DNA of 64,000 nucleotides from Streptomyces sp. CA-210063 (lineage in GTDB: Bacteria; Actinomycetota; Actinomycetes; Streptomycetales; Streptomycetaceae): positions 6,572,001 through 6,636,000 of the forward strand of contig NZ_CP102512.1 of the NCBI RefSeq assembly GCF_024612015.1, given 5' to 3'. Shown piece after piece: positions 22,616 to 31,568 of the stretch. The notes beneath the pieces are model-generated. The model did no database searches, had not been told where the DNA came from, and saw nothing but the letters and a program-made list of their open reading frames with translations. Position numbers and translations under genes: made by a program. Numbering within the stretch: the first letter of the stretch is position 1; every line of letters starts with the position of its first letter.

Positions 22616-23206
22616 ATGGCACAACCCCCCCGCTTCGACTGCGGCCACCTCTGCCTGGACTTCCTCGCGACCACCCACCCCGAGGAACAACTCGACTCAG
22701 CACTCCACCTACGCACCTGGATCACCGCCGCCGCCCTGGTCCCCGAGGACACCCCCCTCGACCACATCACCCCGCACTGGCTCGTCGGCTTCCGAGAACT
22801 ACGCGGACACATCGGCCAGTTGGTCCGCACCGAACCGGACCGCAAGCCCGACTCCCGCCGCTTCGACGTCTCCTTCGACATCTCCCTGGCGAGGATCAAC
22901 GACCTGGCCCGCGCAGCCACTCCGGCCCTCCAGGCCGTCCGCACGGACGACGGCACCCTCACCCGAGCCCTGGACCGCGCCCCCGACTGCGCCGCCCTGC
23001 TCGCAGTGATCGCCCGCGACACCGTGGAGCTGCTCACCGACCCGGCCGCCTGCGCGAGCCTGCGCCAGTGCGCCGGCGACAACTGCCCCATCGTGTACGT
23101 CGACACCTCCCGCGGCCGACGCCGCCGCTGGTGCTCCAGCGAGATCTGCGGCAACCGCGAACGCGTGGCCCGCCACCGCCGCCGAGCCGGCCTCGCCCGC
23201 GCCTAG
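22616..23206 (+). CDS. CGNR zinc-finger (ABATE-domain) regulator
   Basis: The 196-residue protein matches the ABATE/CGNR family. The N-terminal ABATE domain (FDCGHLCLDFLATTHP.. to about 140) precedes the zinc finger C-x4-C..C-x4-C seen as LRQCAGDNCPIVYVDTSRGRRRRWCSSEICGNRERVARHRRR (about 148-190), in which the name-giving CGNR is present. These are probably transcription factors of stress regulons. ATG 22616 has only a weak AGG upstream. The stop codon abuts the MITE-like inverted repeat. Confidence 0.85.
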   Translation: MAQPPRFDCGHLCLDFLATTHPEEQLDSALHLRTWITAAALVPEDTPLDHITPHWLVGFRELRGHIGQLVRTEPDRKPDSRRFDVSFDISLARINDLARAATPALQAVRTDDGTLTRALDRAPDCAALLAVIARDTVELLTDPAACASLRQCAGDNCPIVYVDTSRGRRRRWCSSEICGNRERVARHRRRAGLARA

Positions 23207-23368
23207 GGCCCTTCTGATGGATCTCCGCGGCGTCGCGACGCCCGGCACGCACTCTCGACGCACGGCGTGAAGGGACAGGTGGCTCCGCCACATGACCCTC
23301 CACGCCGCACGCCGAGAGCACGCACCGAACGCCGCTCCTTCCTCCACGGAGATCCATCAGAAGGGCCC
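23206..23368. mobile_element. MITE-like 163-bp inverted-repeat element
   Basis: Perfect 22-bp terminal inverted repeats (GGGCCCTTCTGATGGATCTCCG at 23206-23227 and its complement at 23347-23368) enclose about 120 bases that are themselves imperfectly palindromic around GTGGCTCCGCCAC. No protein is encoded. The size and structure fit a miniature inverted-repeat element, or a very long terminator hairpin adopted from one. It starts on the last base of the CGNR gene stop. Confidence 0.65.
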
Positions 23369-23442
23369 CAGGGCCTGTCCCCGGCCGAGGCGACTGACTC
23401 GCGTAACCCGAATCGATCCTGTTCGGGTCACTTCTCCGCTAT

Positions 23443-23530
23443 TGCCCATCTCCCTTGGGATGCCAGGGAGTTGGGCATGGTTCCAGTTCTCGTAAAGAAG
23501 CAGCAGTGCTGTTTTTCACATCACGTGATG
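23443..23530. promoter_or_regulatory. Hairpin and palindrome upstream of sigU
   Basis: TGCCCATCTCCCT (23443-23455) pairs with AGGGAGTTGGGCA (23465-23477) with one mismatch. At 23519-23530 there is a perfect 12-base palindrome CATCACGTGATG about 190 bases before the sigma gene. The first may be a terminator for leftward or rightward readthrough and the second an operator. The remaining 23531-23720 has no gene and should hold the sigU promoter. Confidence 0.45.
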
Positions 23531-23720
23531 CGGATCTTCACAATTCCCGCCCGTGTGTGCCGGGTTAGGAACCGATATGGGCACGCTTGTCCCTCAGCTG
23601 CCCCAACTTCCCCACGTTGAATCGAGAAAGTTGTGTCTCAACTCTGAACACACAACTGATTACCTACGTATCCCGATGTGAGCGACCGACTGGGGGAACC
23701 CCCGGACACCGGAGGTAGCC

Positions 23721-24296
23721 GTGCGCAAGGATTCCGCTGTGGCCGATGAACGCCCGCACAGGGCACGACATCGCGCATCGCAGCCCTCAGAGCCAGACGA
23801 GGAGCTGATGCGCGCGTTGTACCGCGAGCACGCTGGACCCTTGCTCGCGTACGTGCTGCGTCTGGTCGCGGGCGACCGCCAACGCGCCGAGGACGTTGTG
23901 CAGGAAACTCTCATCCGGGCCTGGAAGAACGCCGGTCAGCTCAATCGAGCGACCGGATCGGTACGCCCCTGGCTGGTGACGGTCGCACGCCGCATCGTCA
24001 TCGACGGCCACCGCAGCCGGCAGGCCCGGCCGCAGGAGGTCGACCCGTCGCCGCTGGAGGTCATCCCCGCGGAGGACGAGATCGACAAGGCGTTGTGGCT
24101 GATGACACTGTCGGACGCGCTGGACGACCTGACCCCTGCTCACAGGGAGGTCCTGGTCGAGACCTATTTCAAAGGGCGTACGGTCAATGAGGCGGCCGAG
24201 ACGCTTGGCATCCCCAGTGGCACCGTCCGCTCCCGGGTGTTCTACGCCCTGCGGTCGATGAAGCTGGCTCTAGAGGAGCGCGGGGTGACGGCATGA
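23721..24296 (+). CDS. sigU: ECF RNA polymerase sigma factor (SigU-like)
   Basis: The 191-residue group 4 sigma factor has region 2 at about 30-95 (LMRALYREHAGPLLAYVLRLVAGDRQRAEDVVQETLIRAWKN) and region 4 at about 130-180 (LDDLTPAHREVLVETYFKGRTVNEAAETLGIPSGTVRSRVFYALRSM). GTG 23721 follows GGAGG at good spacing. The gene overlaps its anti-sigma gene by 4 bases. Position next to a HelD-like gene, the following zinc anti-sigma factor and the length match S. coelicolor sigU (SCO2954), whose unchecked activity blocks aerial growth. Confidence 0.85.
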   Translation: MRKDSAVADERPHRARHRASQPSEPDEELMRALYREHAGPLLAYVLRLVAGDRQRAEDVVQETLIRAWKNAGQLNRATGSVRPWLVTVARRIVIDGHRSRQARPQEVDPSPLEVIPAEDEIDKALWLMTLSDALDDLTPAHREVLVETYFKGRTVNEAAETLGIPSGTVRSRVFYALRSMKLALEERGVTA

Positions 24297-25117
24297 GCAA
24301 CATCTACGGGGGGTATGGACCGGGAATGCCCGGGTCTGTGCAAGGAGCCCAAGGTTCCGGTGACAACATCCACGAAACCGTCGGCGCGTACGCCCTCGGG
24401 ATACTGGACGACGCCGAGGCCACACAGTTCGAGATGCATCTCGCCACGTGCGAGTGGTGCGGCCAGCAGCTGGACGAGCTGGCCGGTATGGAACCGATGC
24501 TGGCCGCGCTCGCGGACCTGCCCGCTTCCCAGGGCACACCCGCGATCGGCGAGTCCCTGTCCGCGAAACCCACGACAGGACTCGCGGACCGGCTGGTCGG
24601 CGAGGTCGTCCAGCACCGCGCGAAGAAGAGCCGACGGAACTTCTTCATGCTGGCGGCCGGCGTCGCCCTGATCGTCGGCGGCCCGACGGCCGTGATGGCG
24701 ACGACGGGCGGCGGGAACGACGCCCCGGAGAACCGGCCGAACGTCGCCAGCCCGGCCCAGGACGCCTTCGATCACATGAACGCATCGGACAAGGTCTCGT
24801 CCACCGACGCGTCCACCCAGGTCACCGCCACGGTCGGCATGGAGTCCAAGGCCTGGGGCACCCACGCGGTCCTGGAGCTGAAGAACGTCAAGGGCCCGGA
24901 GAAGTGCTCGCTCATCGCCGTCGGCAAGAACGGCGAGCGTGAGACGGTCACCTCCTGGTCCGTCCCGAAATGGGGCTACGGCATCAAGAACGCCGAGACC
25001 GACCAGGCCAAGAAGCCGCTCTACGTCCACGGCGGCGCCGCCTTCACCCCGGACCAGATCGACCACTTCGAGATCCTGACCTTCAGCGGGAAGAAGCTCG
25101 TCTCGGTCAAGGCATGA
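24293..25117 (+). CDS. rsuA: Membrane anti-sigma factor for SigU (RsuA-like)
   Basis: The 274-residue protein has a cytosolic zinc anti-sigma domain: ETVGAYALGILDDAEATQFEMHLATCEWCGQQL (about 23-56) contains the H-x3-C-x2-C motif. One membrane helix follows (about 118-138, NFFMLAAGVALIVGGPTAVMA), then an extracytoplasmic domain of about 135 residues (AWGTHAVLELKNVKGPEKCSLIAVGKNGERETV). ATGA overlap with sigU ensures paired synthesis. It should hold SigU at the membrane until an outside signal is sensed by the C-terminal domain. Confidence 0.85.
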   Translation: MSNIYGGYGPGMPGSVQGAQGSGDNIHETVGAYALGILDDAEATQFEMHLATCEWCGQQLDELAGMEPMLAALADLPASQGTPAIGESLSAKPTTGLADRLVGEVVQHRAKKSRRNFFMLAAGVALIVGGPTAVMATTGGGNDAPENRPNVASPAQDAFDHMNASDKVSSTDASTQVTATVGMESKAWGTHAVLELKNVKGPEKCSLIAVGKNGERETVTSWSVPKWGYGIKNAETDQAKKPLYVHGGAAFTPDQIDHFEILTFSGKKLVSVKA

Positions 25118-25221
25118 CACATCGAGGCGAGTGGTGAACGGACCCCGGTCGGGCGCATAGCCTGTCGGGGTCCTTTTCGCGTACGGTGGACGGCTGCCCA
25201 GCACGTCAGAAGGGGGCCCGG

Positions 25222-27528
25222 GTGGCCGCTCAGGTTCAGCAGGAAACGCTCGACTCCGCTCACGACTCGGTGCGTGAGAAGGAGATCGGCGTAGAACAGG
25301 AACATCTGGACCGGGTGTACCGGCGTCTTGAGGAGAAGATCCACGAGGCCGAGTTCCTGATGAACGACGCGGCCAAGCGCGGTCAGGTCGGCACCCCGGG
25401 CGCGCTCGCCGAGCGGGACGCCCAGGTCTTCCGGGCGGGCATCCACCTGAATCGCCTCAACAACGAGTTCGAGGACTTCCTCTTCGGCCGTATCGACCTG
25501 TTGCTCGGCAAGGACGGGAAGAAGGGACCCGACGGCGCGTACACCGCCGTCGAACCGGCCGAGGGCGCGGTCCGCCCCGACAACACCGCCGACATCGCCG
25601 AGACCCTGCACATCGGCCGGATCGGTGTCCTGGACTCCGAGTACGCGCCGCTGGTCATCGACTGGCGGGCCCCGGCGGCCGCCCCCTTCTACCGCTCGAC
25701 CCCGGTCGACCCCGGCAGGGTCGTACGGCGCCGGGTCATCCGCTCCAAGGGCCGCAAGGTGCTCGGCGTCGAGGACGACCTGATGCGCCCCGAGCTGAAG
25801 GCCTTGCTCGACGGCGGCGAGCTGCCCGTCATCGGCGACGGCGCCCTCATGGCCGCCCTCGGCCAGGCCCGCAGCCACACCATGCGCGACATCGTCGCCT
25901 CCATCCAGGCCGAACAGGACCTGGTGATCCGCGCCCCCGCCGCCTCGGTGACGTACGTCGAGGGCGGCCCGGGCACGGGCAAGACGGCCGTGGCGCTGCA
26001 CCGGGCCGCCTACCTCCTCTACCAGGACCGGCGCCGGTACGCGGGCGGCATCCTGATCGTCTCCCCGACCCCGCTGCTGGTGGCGTACACCGAGGGCGTC
26101 CTGCCGTCCCTCGGCGAGGAGGGCCAGGTCGCCATCCGCGCGATCGGCTCACTCGCCGAGGACACGGGCGGCGCCGAGGCCACGCTGTACGACTCCCCGG
26201 CCGTGGCCCGCGCCAAGGGCTCGTACCGCATGCTCAAGGTGCTGCGGAAGGCCGCCCGGGGCGCGCTGGAGTCGAACGACGCGCCGAACCGACTTCGTGT
26301 CGTCGCCTTCGGCCGCCGCCTCGAACTGGAGGCCGCCGAACTGGAACGCGTCCGCCACAACGCGCTCGGCGGCACGGCCCCCGTCAACCTGCTGCGTCCC
26401 CGCGCCCGCAAGCTGCTCCTCGACGCCCTCTGGTCGAAGTCCGGGGCGGACGGCCGCCACACCGACCCGGAACTGGCCGCCGAACTGCGCTCCTCCTTCG
26501 ACGAGGACATCACGAGCGAGGACGACTTCATCGCCTTCCTCGACGCCTGGTGGCCCGAGCTGACCCCGCGTGGCGTGCTCACCGCCATGGCCGACGAGCG
26601 CCGCCTCGGCCGCTGGGCCCGCCGCATCCTCAATCCGGGTGAGGTCCGCCGCGTCGCCCGCTCCCTGAAACGGGACGGCTTCTCGGTCCACGACGTCGCC
26701 ATGCTGGACGAACTCCAGGCCATCCTCGGCCTTCCGGCCCGCCCCCGGAAGAAACGCGATCTCGACCCCTTGGACCAGCTCACGGGCCTGGAGGAACTCA
26801 TGCCCGTACGCGAGGAGACCCAGCGCGAGCGGGCCGAGCGGCTGGCCCAGGAGCGGACCGAGTACGCGCACGTCATCGTCGACGAGGCGCAGGACCTGAC
26901 CCCGATGCAGTGGCGGATGGTGGGCCGCCGCGGCCGCCACGCCACCTGGACGGTCGTGGGAGACCCCGCCCAGTCCTCGTGGTCGGACCCCGACGAGGCG
27001 GCGGAAGCCCGCGACGAGGCCCTGGGCAGCCGCCCCCGCCGCCGCTTCACCCTGACGGTCAACTACCGCAACCCCGCCGAGATCGCCGAACTGGCGGCGA
27101 AGGTGCTGGCGCTGGCCATGCCGGGCTCCGAGTCCCCCTCGGCGGTCCGCTCGACGGGCGTCGAGCCCCGCTTCGTCACGGCCGTACGGGAGTCCCTGGC
27201 CCGCACGGTCCGCGCGGAGGCCGCGCGCCTGCTGGACCTGGTCGACGGCACGGTCGGCGTCGTGGTCGCCATGAACCGCCGCGACGAGGCCAAGCGGTGG
27301 CTGGCAGGACTCGGTGATCGTGTCGTGGCTCTCGGCAGCCTGGAGGCGAAGGGGCTGGAGTACGACGCGACGGTGGTCGTCTCCCCGGCGGAGATCGCGG
27401 ACGAGTCCCCGGCGGGGCTGAGGGTGCTGTACGTGGCCCTCACCCGGGCGACCCAGCAGCTGACCTTGGTGTCGGGGGAGCGGGACGAGCCGGACGAGAG
27501 GGGCGTACCCGACCTGCTGCGCGACTGA
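25222..27528 (+). CDS. HelD-like SF1 ATPase (RNA polymerase recycling factor)
   Basis: The 768-residue protein has an N-terminal antiparallel coiled-coil arm (about 15-70, EKEIGVEQEHLDRVYRRLEEKI). The SF1 helicase core has Walker A GGPGTGKT at 248-255, motif II DEAQD at 554-558, GDPAQSSW, NYRNPAEIAEL (motif IV region) and a C-terminal VALTRATQQLTLV. This matches actinobacterial (class II) HelD, which binds RNA polymerase, pries out DNA and releases stalled complexes. GTG 25222 follows AAGGGGG at good spacing; GTG 25186 is the longer alternative. It lies downstream of sigU/rsuA but has its own roughly 100-base leader. Confidence 0.8.
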   Translation: MAAQVQQETLDSAHDSVREKEIGVEQEHLDRVYRRLEEKIHEAEFLMNDAAKRGQVGTPGALAERDAQVFRAGIHLNRLNNEFEDFLFGRIDLLLGKDGKKGPDGAYTAVEPAEGAVRPDNTADIAETLHIGRIGVLDSEYAPLVIDWRAPAAAPFYRSTPVDPGRVVRRRVIRSKGRKVLGVEDDLMRPELKALLDGGELPVIGDGALMAALGQARSHTMRDIVASIQAEQDLVIRAPAASVTYVEGGPGTGKTAVALHRAAYLLYQDRRRYAGGILIVSPTPLLVAYTEGVLPSLGEEGQVAIRAIGSLAEDTGGAEATLYDSPAVARAKGSYRMLKVLRKAARGALESNDAPNRLRVVAFGRRLELEAAELERVRHNALGGTAPVNLLRPRARKLLLDALWSKSGADGRHTDPELAAELRSSFDEDITSEDDFIAFLDAWWPELTPRGVLTAMADERRLGRWARRILNPGEVRRVARSLKRDGFSVHDVAMLDELQAILGLPARPRKKRDLDPLDQLTGLEELMPVREETQRERAERLAQERTEYAHVIVDEAQDLTPMQWRMVGRRGRHATWTVVGDPAQSSWSDPDEAAEARDEALGSRPRRRFTLTVNYRNPAEIAELAAKVLALAMPGSESPSAVRSTGVEPRFVTAVRESLARTVRAEAARLLDLVDGTVGVVVAMNRRDEAKRWLAGLGDRVVALGSLEAKGLEYDATVVVSPAEIADESPAGLRVLYVALTRATQQLTLVSGERDEPDERGVPDLLRD

Positions 27529-27547
27529 TGTCGTCTGCGGGTGGGTG

Positions 27548-27640
27548 GGGGCTGGTCGCGCAGTTCCCCGCGCCCCTAGAAACCTGGCGGCGCCCCCCGA
27601 CCTTTAAGGGGCGCGGGGAACTGCGCGATCAACCACACAC
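27548..27640. repeat. Dispersed Streptomyces inverted repeat, copy 2
   Basis: GCTGGTCGCGCAGTTCCCCGCG... is mirrored by ...CGCGGGGAACTGCGCGATCAACC around an AAACCTGGCGGCGCCCCCCG centre. It directly follows the HelD-like gene and probably terminates it. Flanking GGGTGGGG and ACCCGCACCCGCC also match between copies. Confidence 0.9.
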
Positions 27641-27740
27641 CACCCGCACCCGCCGAACCACCCCGACCTCCCGAGCTCCGAGGCGCCCCAAAAACAACTC
27701 CCGTGCGGGAATGGCCTTACGGGATCTGTTTGTTAGCCTG

Positions 27741-27880
27741 GGTGTGGCACCGGCTCGATCCAAGCCCCCGGGCCCAACCTTCGTCGCTTAGAGCGACCAC
27801 TTGCCGCGAGGCGAGCATGGCGGGTCGGTGCCACTGAACGGAGAAGAGGTCCACGTCCACTGTGACGTGGACCTCTTCGC
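27741..27880 (+). ncRNA. Putative structured RNA or attenuator leader upstream of malic enzyme
   Basis: GTGGCACCG (27744-27752) pairs with CGGTGCCAC (27826-27834) and closes a domain with at least two inner hairpins (27783-27797, GTCGCT/AGCGAC; 27800-27815, CTTGCC/GGCGAG). Then comes a perfect 15-bp hairpin (27843-27857 with 27864-27878) resembling a terminator. TAGCCT before the domain could be a -10 box. I do not recognise a known family. It may be a stand-alone small RNA or a riboswitch/attenuator for the gene at 28012. The remaining 27881-28011 shows no gene. Confidence 0.5.
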
Positions 27881-28011
27881 GTTGTGAACAAAACGTTCTC
27901 AATCCCACGTGGCTAACGCCTACTCGGCGGTAGGTGCGACGATCGGACCGCAAAACGCAGCGGCTCGAACGCGGCAGAACGCAGTAGCAGCGAAAGCAGA
28001 GGAAGTCGGCC

Positions 28012-29424
28012 ATGGCAACGGCGCCCAGCGTCTCCTACTCGATGACGGTCCGGCTGGAGGTGCCCGCGAGCGGAACCGCGGTCTCCCAGCTCACCGGAGC
28101 CGTCGAGTCCCACGGAGGCTCGGTGACCGGCCTCGACGTGACCGCCTCCGGCCACGAGAAGCTCCGCATCGACGTCACCATCGCCGCCACCTCCACCGCG
28201 CACGCCGACGAGATCGTCGAGCAGCTGCGCGGCATCGAGGGCGTCACGCTCGGCAAGGTCTCCGACCGTACGTTCCTGATGCACCTCGGCGGCAAGATCG
28301 AGATGGCGTCGAAGCACCCCATCCGCAACCGTGACGACCTCTCGATGATCTACACGCCGGGTGTGGCCCGTGTCTGCATGGCGATCGCCGAGAACCCCGA
28401 GGACGCCCGGCGTCTGACCATCAAGCGCAACTCCGTTGCGGTCGTGACGGACGGCTCGGCCGTGCTGGGCCTCGGCAACATCGGCCCGATGGCCGCCCTG
28501 CCGGTCATGGAGGGCAAGGCCGCCCTCTTCAAGCGGTTCGCCGGCATCGACGCCTGGCCGATCTGCCTGGACACCCAGGACACCGACGCGATCGTCGAGA
28601 TCGTCAAGGCGATCGCCCCCGGCTTCGCGGGCATCAACCTGGAGGACATCTCCGCGCCCCGCTGCTTCGAGATCGAGGCCCGGCTGCGCGAGGCCCTCGA
28701 CATCCCGGTCTTCCACGACGACCAGCACGGCACGGCGATCGTCGTCCTCGCCGCGCTCACGAACGCTCTTCGCGTCGCGGGCAAGGCGGTTGGGGACATC
28801 CGCGTCGTCATGTCGGGCGCGGGCGCGGCCGGCACGGCCATCCTGAAGCTGCTCATCGCCGCCGGTGTGAAGAACGCCGTGGTGGCCGACATCCACGGTG
28901 TCGTGCACTGCGACCGCACCGACCTGGTCGACGCCGCCGCCGACTCGCCGCTGCGCTGGATCGCCGACAACACCAACCCCGAGGGCCTCACGGGCACGCT
29001 CAAGGAGGCCGTGCGCGGCGCCGACGTGTTCATCGGCGTCTCGGCGCCGAACGTCCTCGACGGCGACGACGTGGCCGCCATGGCCGACGACGCGATCGTG
29101 TTCGCGCTCGCGAACCCAGACCCCGAGGTCGAGCCCGCGATCGCCCGTCAGACCGCGGCCGTCGTGGCCACCGGCCGCTCCGACTTCCCGAACCAGATCA
29201 ACAACGTGCTGGTCTTCCCGGGTGTCTTCCGCGGTCTCCTCGACGCCCAGTCCCGGACCGTCAACACGGACATGATGCTCGCTGCCGCGAAGGCCCTCGC
29301 GGACGTCGTCACCGAGGACGAGCTGAACGCGAACTACATCATCCCGAGCGTCTTCAACGAGAAGGTCGCGGGCGCGGTCGCCGGGGCGGTGCGGGACGCC
29401 GCGAAGGCGGCGGCGTCGGTCTGA
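28012..29424 (+). CDS. Malate oxidoreductase (NAD(P)-dependent malic enzyme) with N-terminal ACT domain
   Basis: The 470-residue cytosolic enzyme decarboxylates malate to pyruvate with reduction of NAD(P). Residues 1-80 (SYSMTVRLEVPASGTAVSQLTGAVESHGGSVTGLDV) form an ACT regulatory domain. The catalytic domain shows MIYTPGVARVC with the active-site Tyr at 114, DGSAVLGLGNIGP, the metal-binding stretch EDISAPRCFEIE and FHDDQHGTA. The Rossmann motif is SGAGAAGTAIL. The length is usual for short bacterial malic enzymes with an ACT domain. It corresponds in context to S. coelicolor SCO2951 and has a long structured leader, suggesting RNA-level control. Confidence 0.9.
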   Translation: MATAPSVSYSMTVRLEVPASGTAVSQLTGAVESHGGSVTGLDVTASGHEKLRIDVTIAATSTAHADEIVEQLRGIEGVTLGKVSDRTFLMHLGGKIEMASKHPIRNRDDLSMIYTPGVARVCMAIAENPEDARRLTIKRNSVAVVTDGSAVLGLGNIGPMAALPVMEGKAALFKRFAGIDAWPICLDTQDTDAIVEIVKAIAPGFAGINLEDISAPRCFEIEARLREALDIPVFHDDQHGTAIVVLAALTNALRVAGKAVGDIRVVMSGAGAAGTAILKLLIAAGVKNAVVADIHGVVHCDRTDLVDAAADSPLRWIADNTNPEGLTGTLKEAVRGADVFIGVSAPNVLDGDDVAAMADDAIVFALANPDPEVEPAIARQTAAVVATGRSDFPNQINNVLVFPGVFRGLLDAQSRTVNTDMMLAAAKALADVVTEDELNANYIIPSVFNEKVAGAVAGAVRDAAKAAASV

Positions 29425-29550
29425 GGGCCGCTCGCCGCTCATCTGTGACGGTCGCCACGGCGCCCGCGTACCGGCGCGTCGCGGGGGCGGGGGCCTTGCG
29501 CGGCCCTTTAGGGTGGCGGCCAGGTCCAGGCCTGCCAGGCCCCGCTTTCC

Positions 29551-29589
29551 GTGTGACTCCCAGGGGTGTTCGTGTGACTCCCAGGGGTG
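29551..29589. repeat. 18-bp direct repeat upstream of hupA
   Basis: GTGTGACTCCCAGGGGTG occurs at 29551-29568 and 29572-29589, period 21. It lies about 110-150 bases ahead of the hupA start, inside the probable promoter region, so the copies could be paired operator sites. Confidence 0.7.
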
Positions 29590-29699
29590 CCGGATTGGCT
29601 TTCCCGCCGCAGGTGAGTGCAGGATGCGTTTCTGGGCGCGAGGGTCTGACGACGGACCCGGGTCCGCCTCAACGGCAAGAAGAACACGGGAGTAACAAA

Positions 29700-29981
29700 A
29701 TGAACCGCAGTGAGCTGGTGGCCGCGCTGGCCGACCGCGCCGAGGTGACCCGCAAGGACGCCGACGCTGTGCTGGCCGCGTTCGCCGAGGTCGTCGGCGA
29801 CGTCGTCGCCAAGGGTGACGAGAAGGTCACCATCCCCGGCTTCCTGACCTTCGAGCGCACCCACCGTGCCGCTCGCACCGCGCGCAACCCGCAGACCGGC
29901 GACCCGATCCAGATCCCGGCCGGCTACAGCGTCAAGGTCTCCGCGGGCAGCAAGCTCAAGGAAGCGGCCAAGGGCAAGTAG
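29700..29981 (+). CDS. hupA: HU-family nucleoid DNA-binding protein
   Basis: The 93-residue protein is a canonical short HU. It begins MNRSELVAALADRAEVTRKDADAVL, has the dimer core VTIPGFLTFERTHRAARTARNPQTGDPIQIPA with the DNA-intercalating arm containing the RNPQTG turn, and ends VKVSAGSKLKEAAKGK. It has no Lys-rich C-terminal extension, which distinguishes HupA (SCO2950 type) from the long HupS. ATG 29700 follows CGGGAG. Located between malic enzyme and murA as in S. coelicolor. Confidence 0.95.
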   Translation: MNRSELVAALADRAEVTRKDADAVLAAFAEVVGDVVAKGDEKVTIPGFLTFERTHRAARTARNPQTGDPIQIPAGYSVKVSAGSKLKEAAKGK

Positions 29982-30087
29982 CCTTGCCGGCTGTCCCTCT
30001 GGGGATGGTGTAGCGCGCGTAGAACGCCTGATGGGGGCGGCACCTGGATTTCCGGGTGCCGCCCCCATCGTTGTTCGGCGCGGGTTC

Positions 30088-30170
30088 GTCGTGGCTGGTC
30101 GCGCAGTTCCCCGCGCCCCTGAAAGCAGGGGGCTGCGCCCCATGCTTTCAGGGGCGCAGCCCGTGGCCCC
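30088..30170. repeat. Dispersed Streptomyces inverted repeat, copy 3 (diverged right arm)
   Basis: The left arm GGTCGCGCAGTTCCCCGCGC is intact. The right arm is altered to CTTTCAGGGGCGCAGCCCG and an inner GGGGCTGCGCCCC hairpin has formed. It sits between the convergent hupA and murA genes and can serve as a terminator for both. Confidence 0.8.
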
Positions 30171-30221
30171 AGCCGGGAGCCGCGCTGCCCAGCCGCGGCG
30201 GTTGTGTGCTTGCTCTCAGCC

Positions 30222-31568
30222 TCAGCCGAGCGCTTTGCCGGGAAGCTCGACCTTCGCGCCCAGTTCCATGAGCTTTTCCATGAAGTTCTCGTAGCCGCGG
30301 TTGATCAGTTCGATGCCGTGGACACGGGAGGTGCCCTGGGCGGCGAGGGCCGCGATGAGGTAGGAGAAGCCGCCGCGGAGGTCGGGGATGACCAGGTCGG
30401 CGCCCTGGAGGCGGGTGGGGCCGGAGACGACCGCGGAGTGCAGGAAGTTGCGCTGGCCGAAGCGGCAGTGCGAGCCGCCCAGGCACTCGCGGTAGAGCTG
30501 GATGTGCGCGCCCATCTGGTTCAGCGCGGAGGTGAAGCCCAGCCGGGACTCGTAGACCGTCTCGTGGACGATCGAGAGGCCGGTGGCCTGCGTCAGGGCG
30601 ACGACCAGGGGCTGCTGCCAGTCGGTCTGGAAGCCGGGGTGGACGTCCGTCTCCAGGGCGATCGACTTCAGCTGCCCGCCGGGGTGCCAGAAGCGGATGC
30701 CCTCGTCGTCGATCTCGAAGGCGCCACCCACCTTCCGGTAGGTGTTCAGGAACGTCATCATCGAGCGCTGCTGGGCGCCCCGGACGTAGATGTCGCCTTC
30801 GGTCGCCAGCGCGGCGGAAGCCCAGGAGGCGGCCTCCAGGCGGTCCGGGAGGGCCTTGTGGTTGTAGCCGCCGAGCGAGTCCACACCGGTGATGCGGATC
30901 GTGCGGTCGGTGTCCATCGCGATGATGGCGCCCATCTTCTGCAGGACGCAGATGAGGTCCTCGATCTCCGGCTCGATCGCCGCGTTCGCGAGTTCCGTCA
31001 CCCCCTCCGCGAGGACGGCGGTCAGCAGCACCTGCTCCGTCGCGCCCACCGACGGGTACGGCAGCTGGATCTTCGTACCCCGCAGCCGCCGCGGCGCCTC
31101 CAGATACTGCCCGTCCTCCCGCTTCTCGATCTTCGCGCCGAACTGCCGCAGCACCTCGAAGTGGAAGTCGATCGGCCGGCCGCCGATGTCGCAGCCGCCG
31201 AGACCGGGGATGAAGGCATGGCCGAGCCGGTGCAGCAGCGGGCCGCAGAACAGGATCGGGATGCGCGACGAACCGGCGTGGGCGTCGATGTCGGCGACGT
31301 TCGCGCTCTCCACGTTCGTCGGGTCCATCACCAGCTCGCCCGGCTCGTCACCCGGGCGGACCGTTACGCCGTGCAACTGCAGCAGTCCGCGCACGACCCG
31401 CACATCGCGGATGTCGGGCACGTTGCGCAGCCGGCTCGGACCGCTGCCGAGCAGCGCGGCGACCATGGCCTTGGGTACGAGGTTCTTCGCACCGCGGACA
31501 CGGATCTCGCCACTGAGCGGGGTGCCGCCGTGTACAAGCAGTACGTCGTCAGAGCCGTTGACGGTCAT
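30222..31568 (-). CDS. murA: UDP-N-acetylglucosamine 1-carboxyvinyltransferase
   Basis: The 448-residue enzyme transfers enolpyruvate to UDP-GlcNAc, the first committed peptidoglycan step. The start (PLSGEIRVRGAKNLVPKAMVAALL) carries the Lys-Asn pair of the active site. GLGGCDIGGRPIDFH at about 123-137 holds the catalytic Cys at 126, the fosfomycin target (mycobacteria have Asp here). The C-terminus has the usual GIELINRGYENFMEKLMELGAKV. It is convergent with hupA and divergent from the YqgE-like gene across a 310-base gap; no gene is seen in 31569-31878. Confidence 0.92.
   Translation of the reverse strand: MTVNGSDDVLLVHGGTPLSGEIRVRGAKNLVPKAMVAALLGSGPSRLRNVPDIRDVRVVRGLLQLHGVTVRPGDEPGELVMDPTNVESANVADIDAHAGSSRIPILFCGPLLHRLGHAFIPGLGGCDIGGRPIDFHFEVLRQFGAKIEKREDGQYLEAPRRLRGTKIQLPYPSVGATEQVLLTAVLAEGVTELANAAIEPEIEDLICVLQKMGAIIAMDTDRTIRITGVDSLGGYNHKALPDRLEAASWASAALATEGDIYVRGAQQRSMMTFLNTYRKVGGAFEIDDEGIRFWHPGGQLKSIALETDVHPGFQTDWQQPLVVALTQATGLSIVHETVYESRLGFTSALNQMGAHIQLYRECLGGSHCRFGQRNFLHSAVVSGPTRLQGADLVIPDLRGGFSYLIAALAAQGTSRVHGIELINRGYENFMEKLMELGAKVELPGKALG

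Noticed and set aside
27741..27880. Known SAM, cobalamin, TPP or 6C RNA
   Set aside because: The conserved core motifs of those families that I can recall are not present in the sequence.
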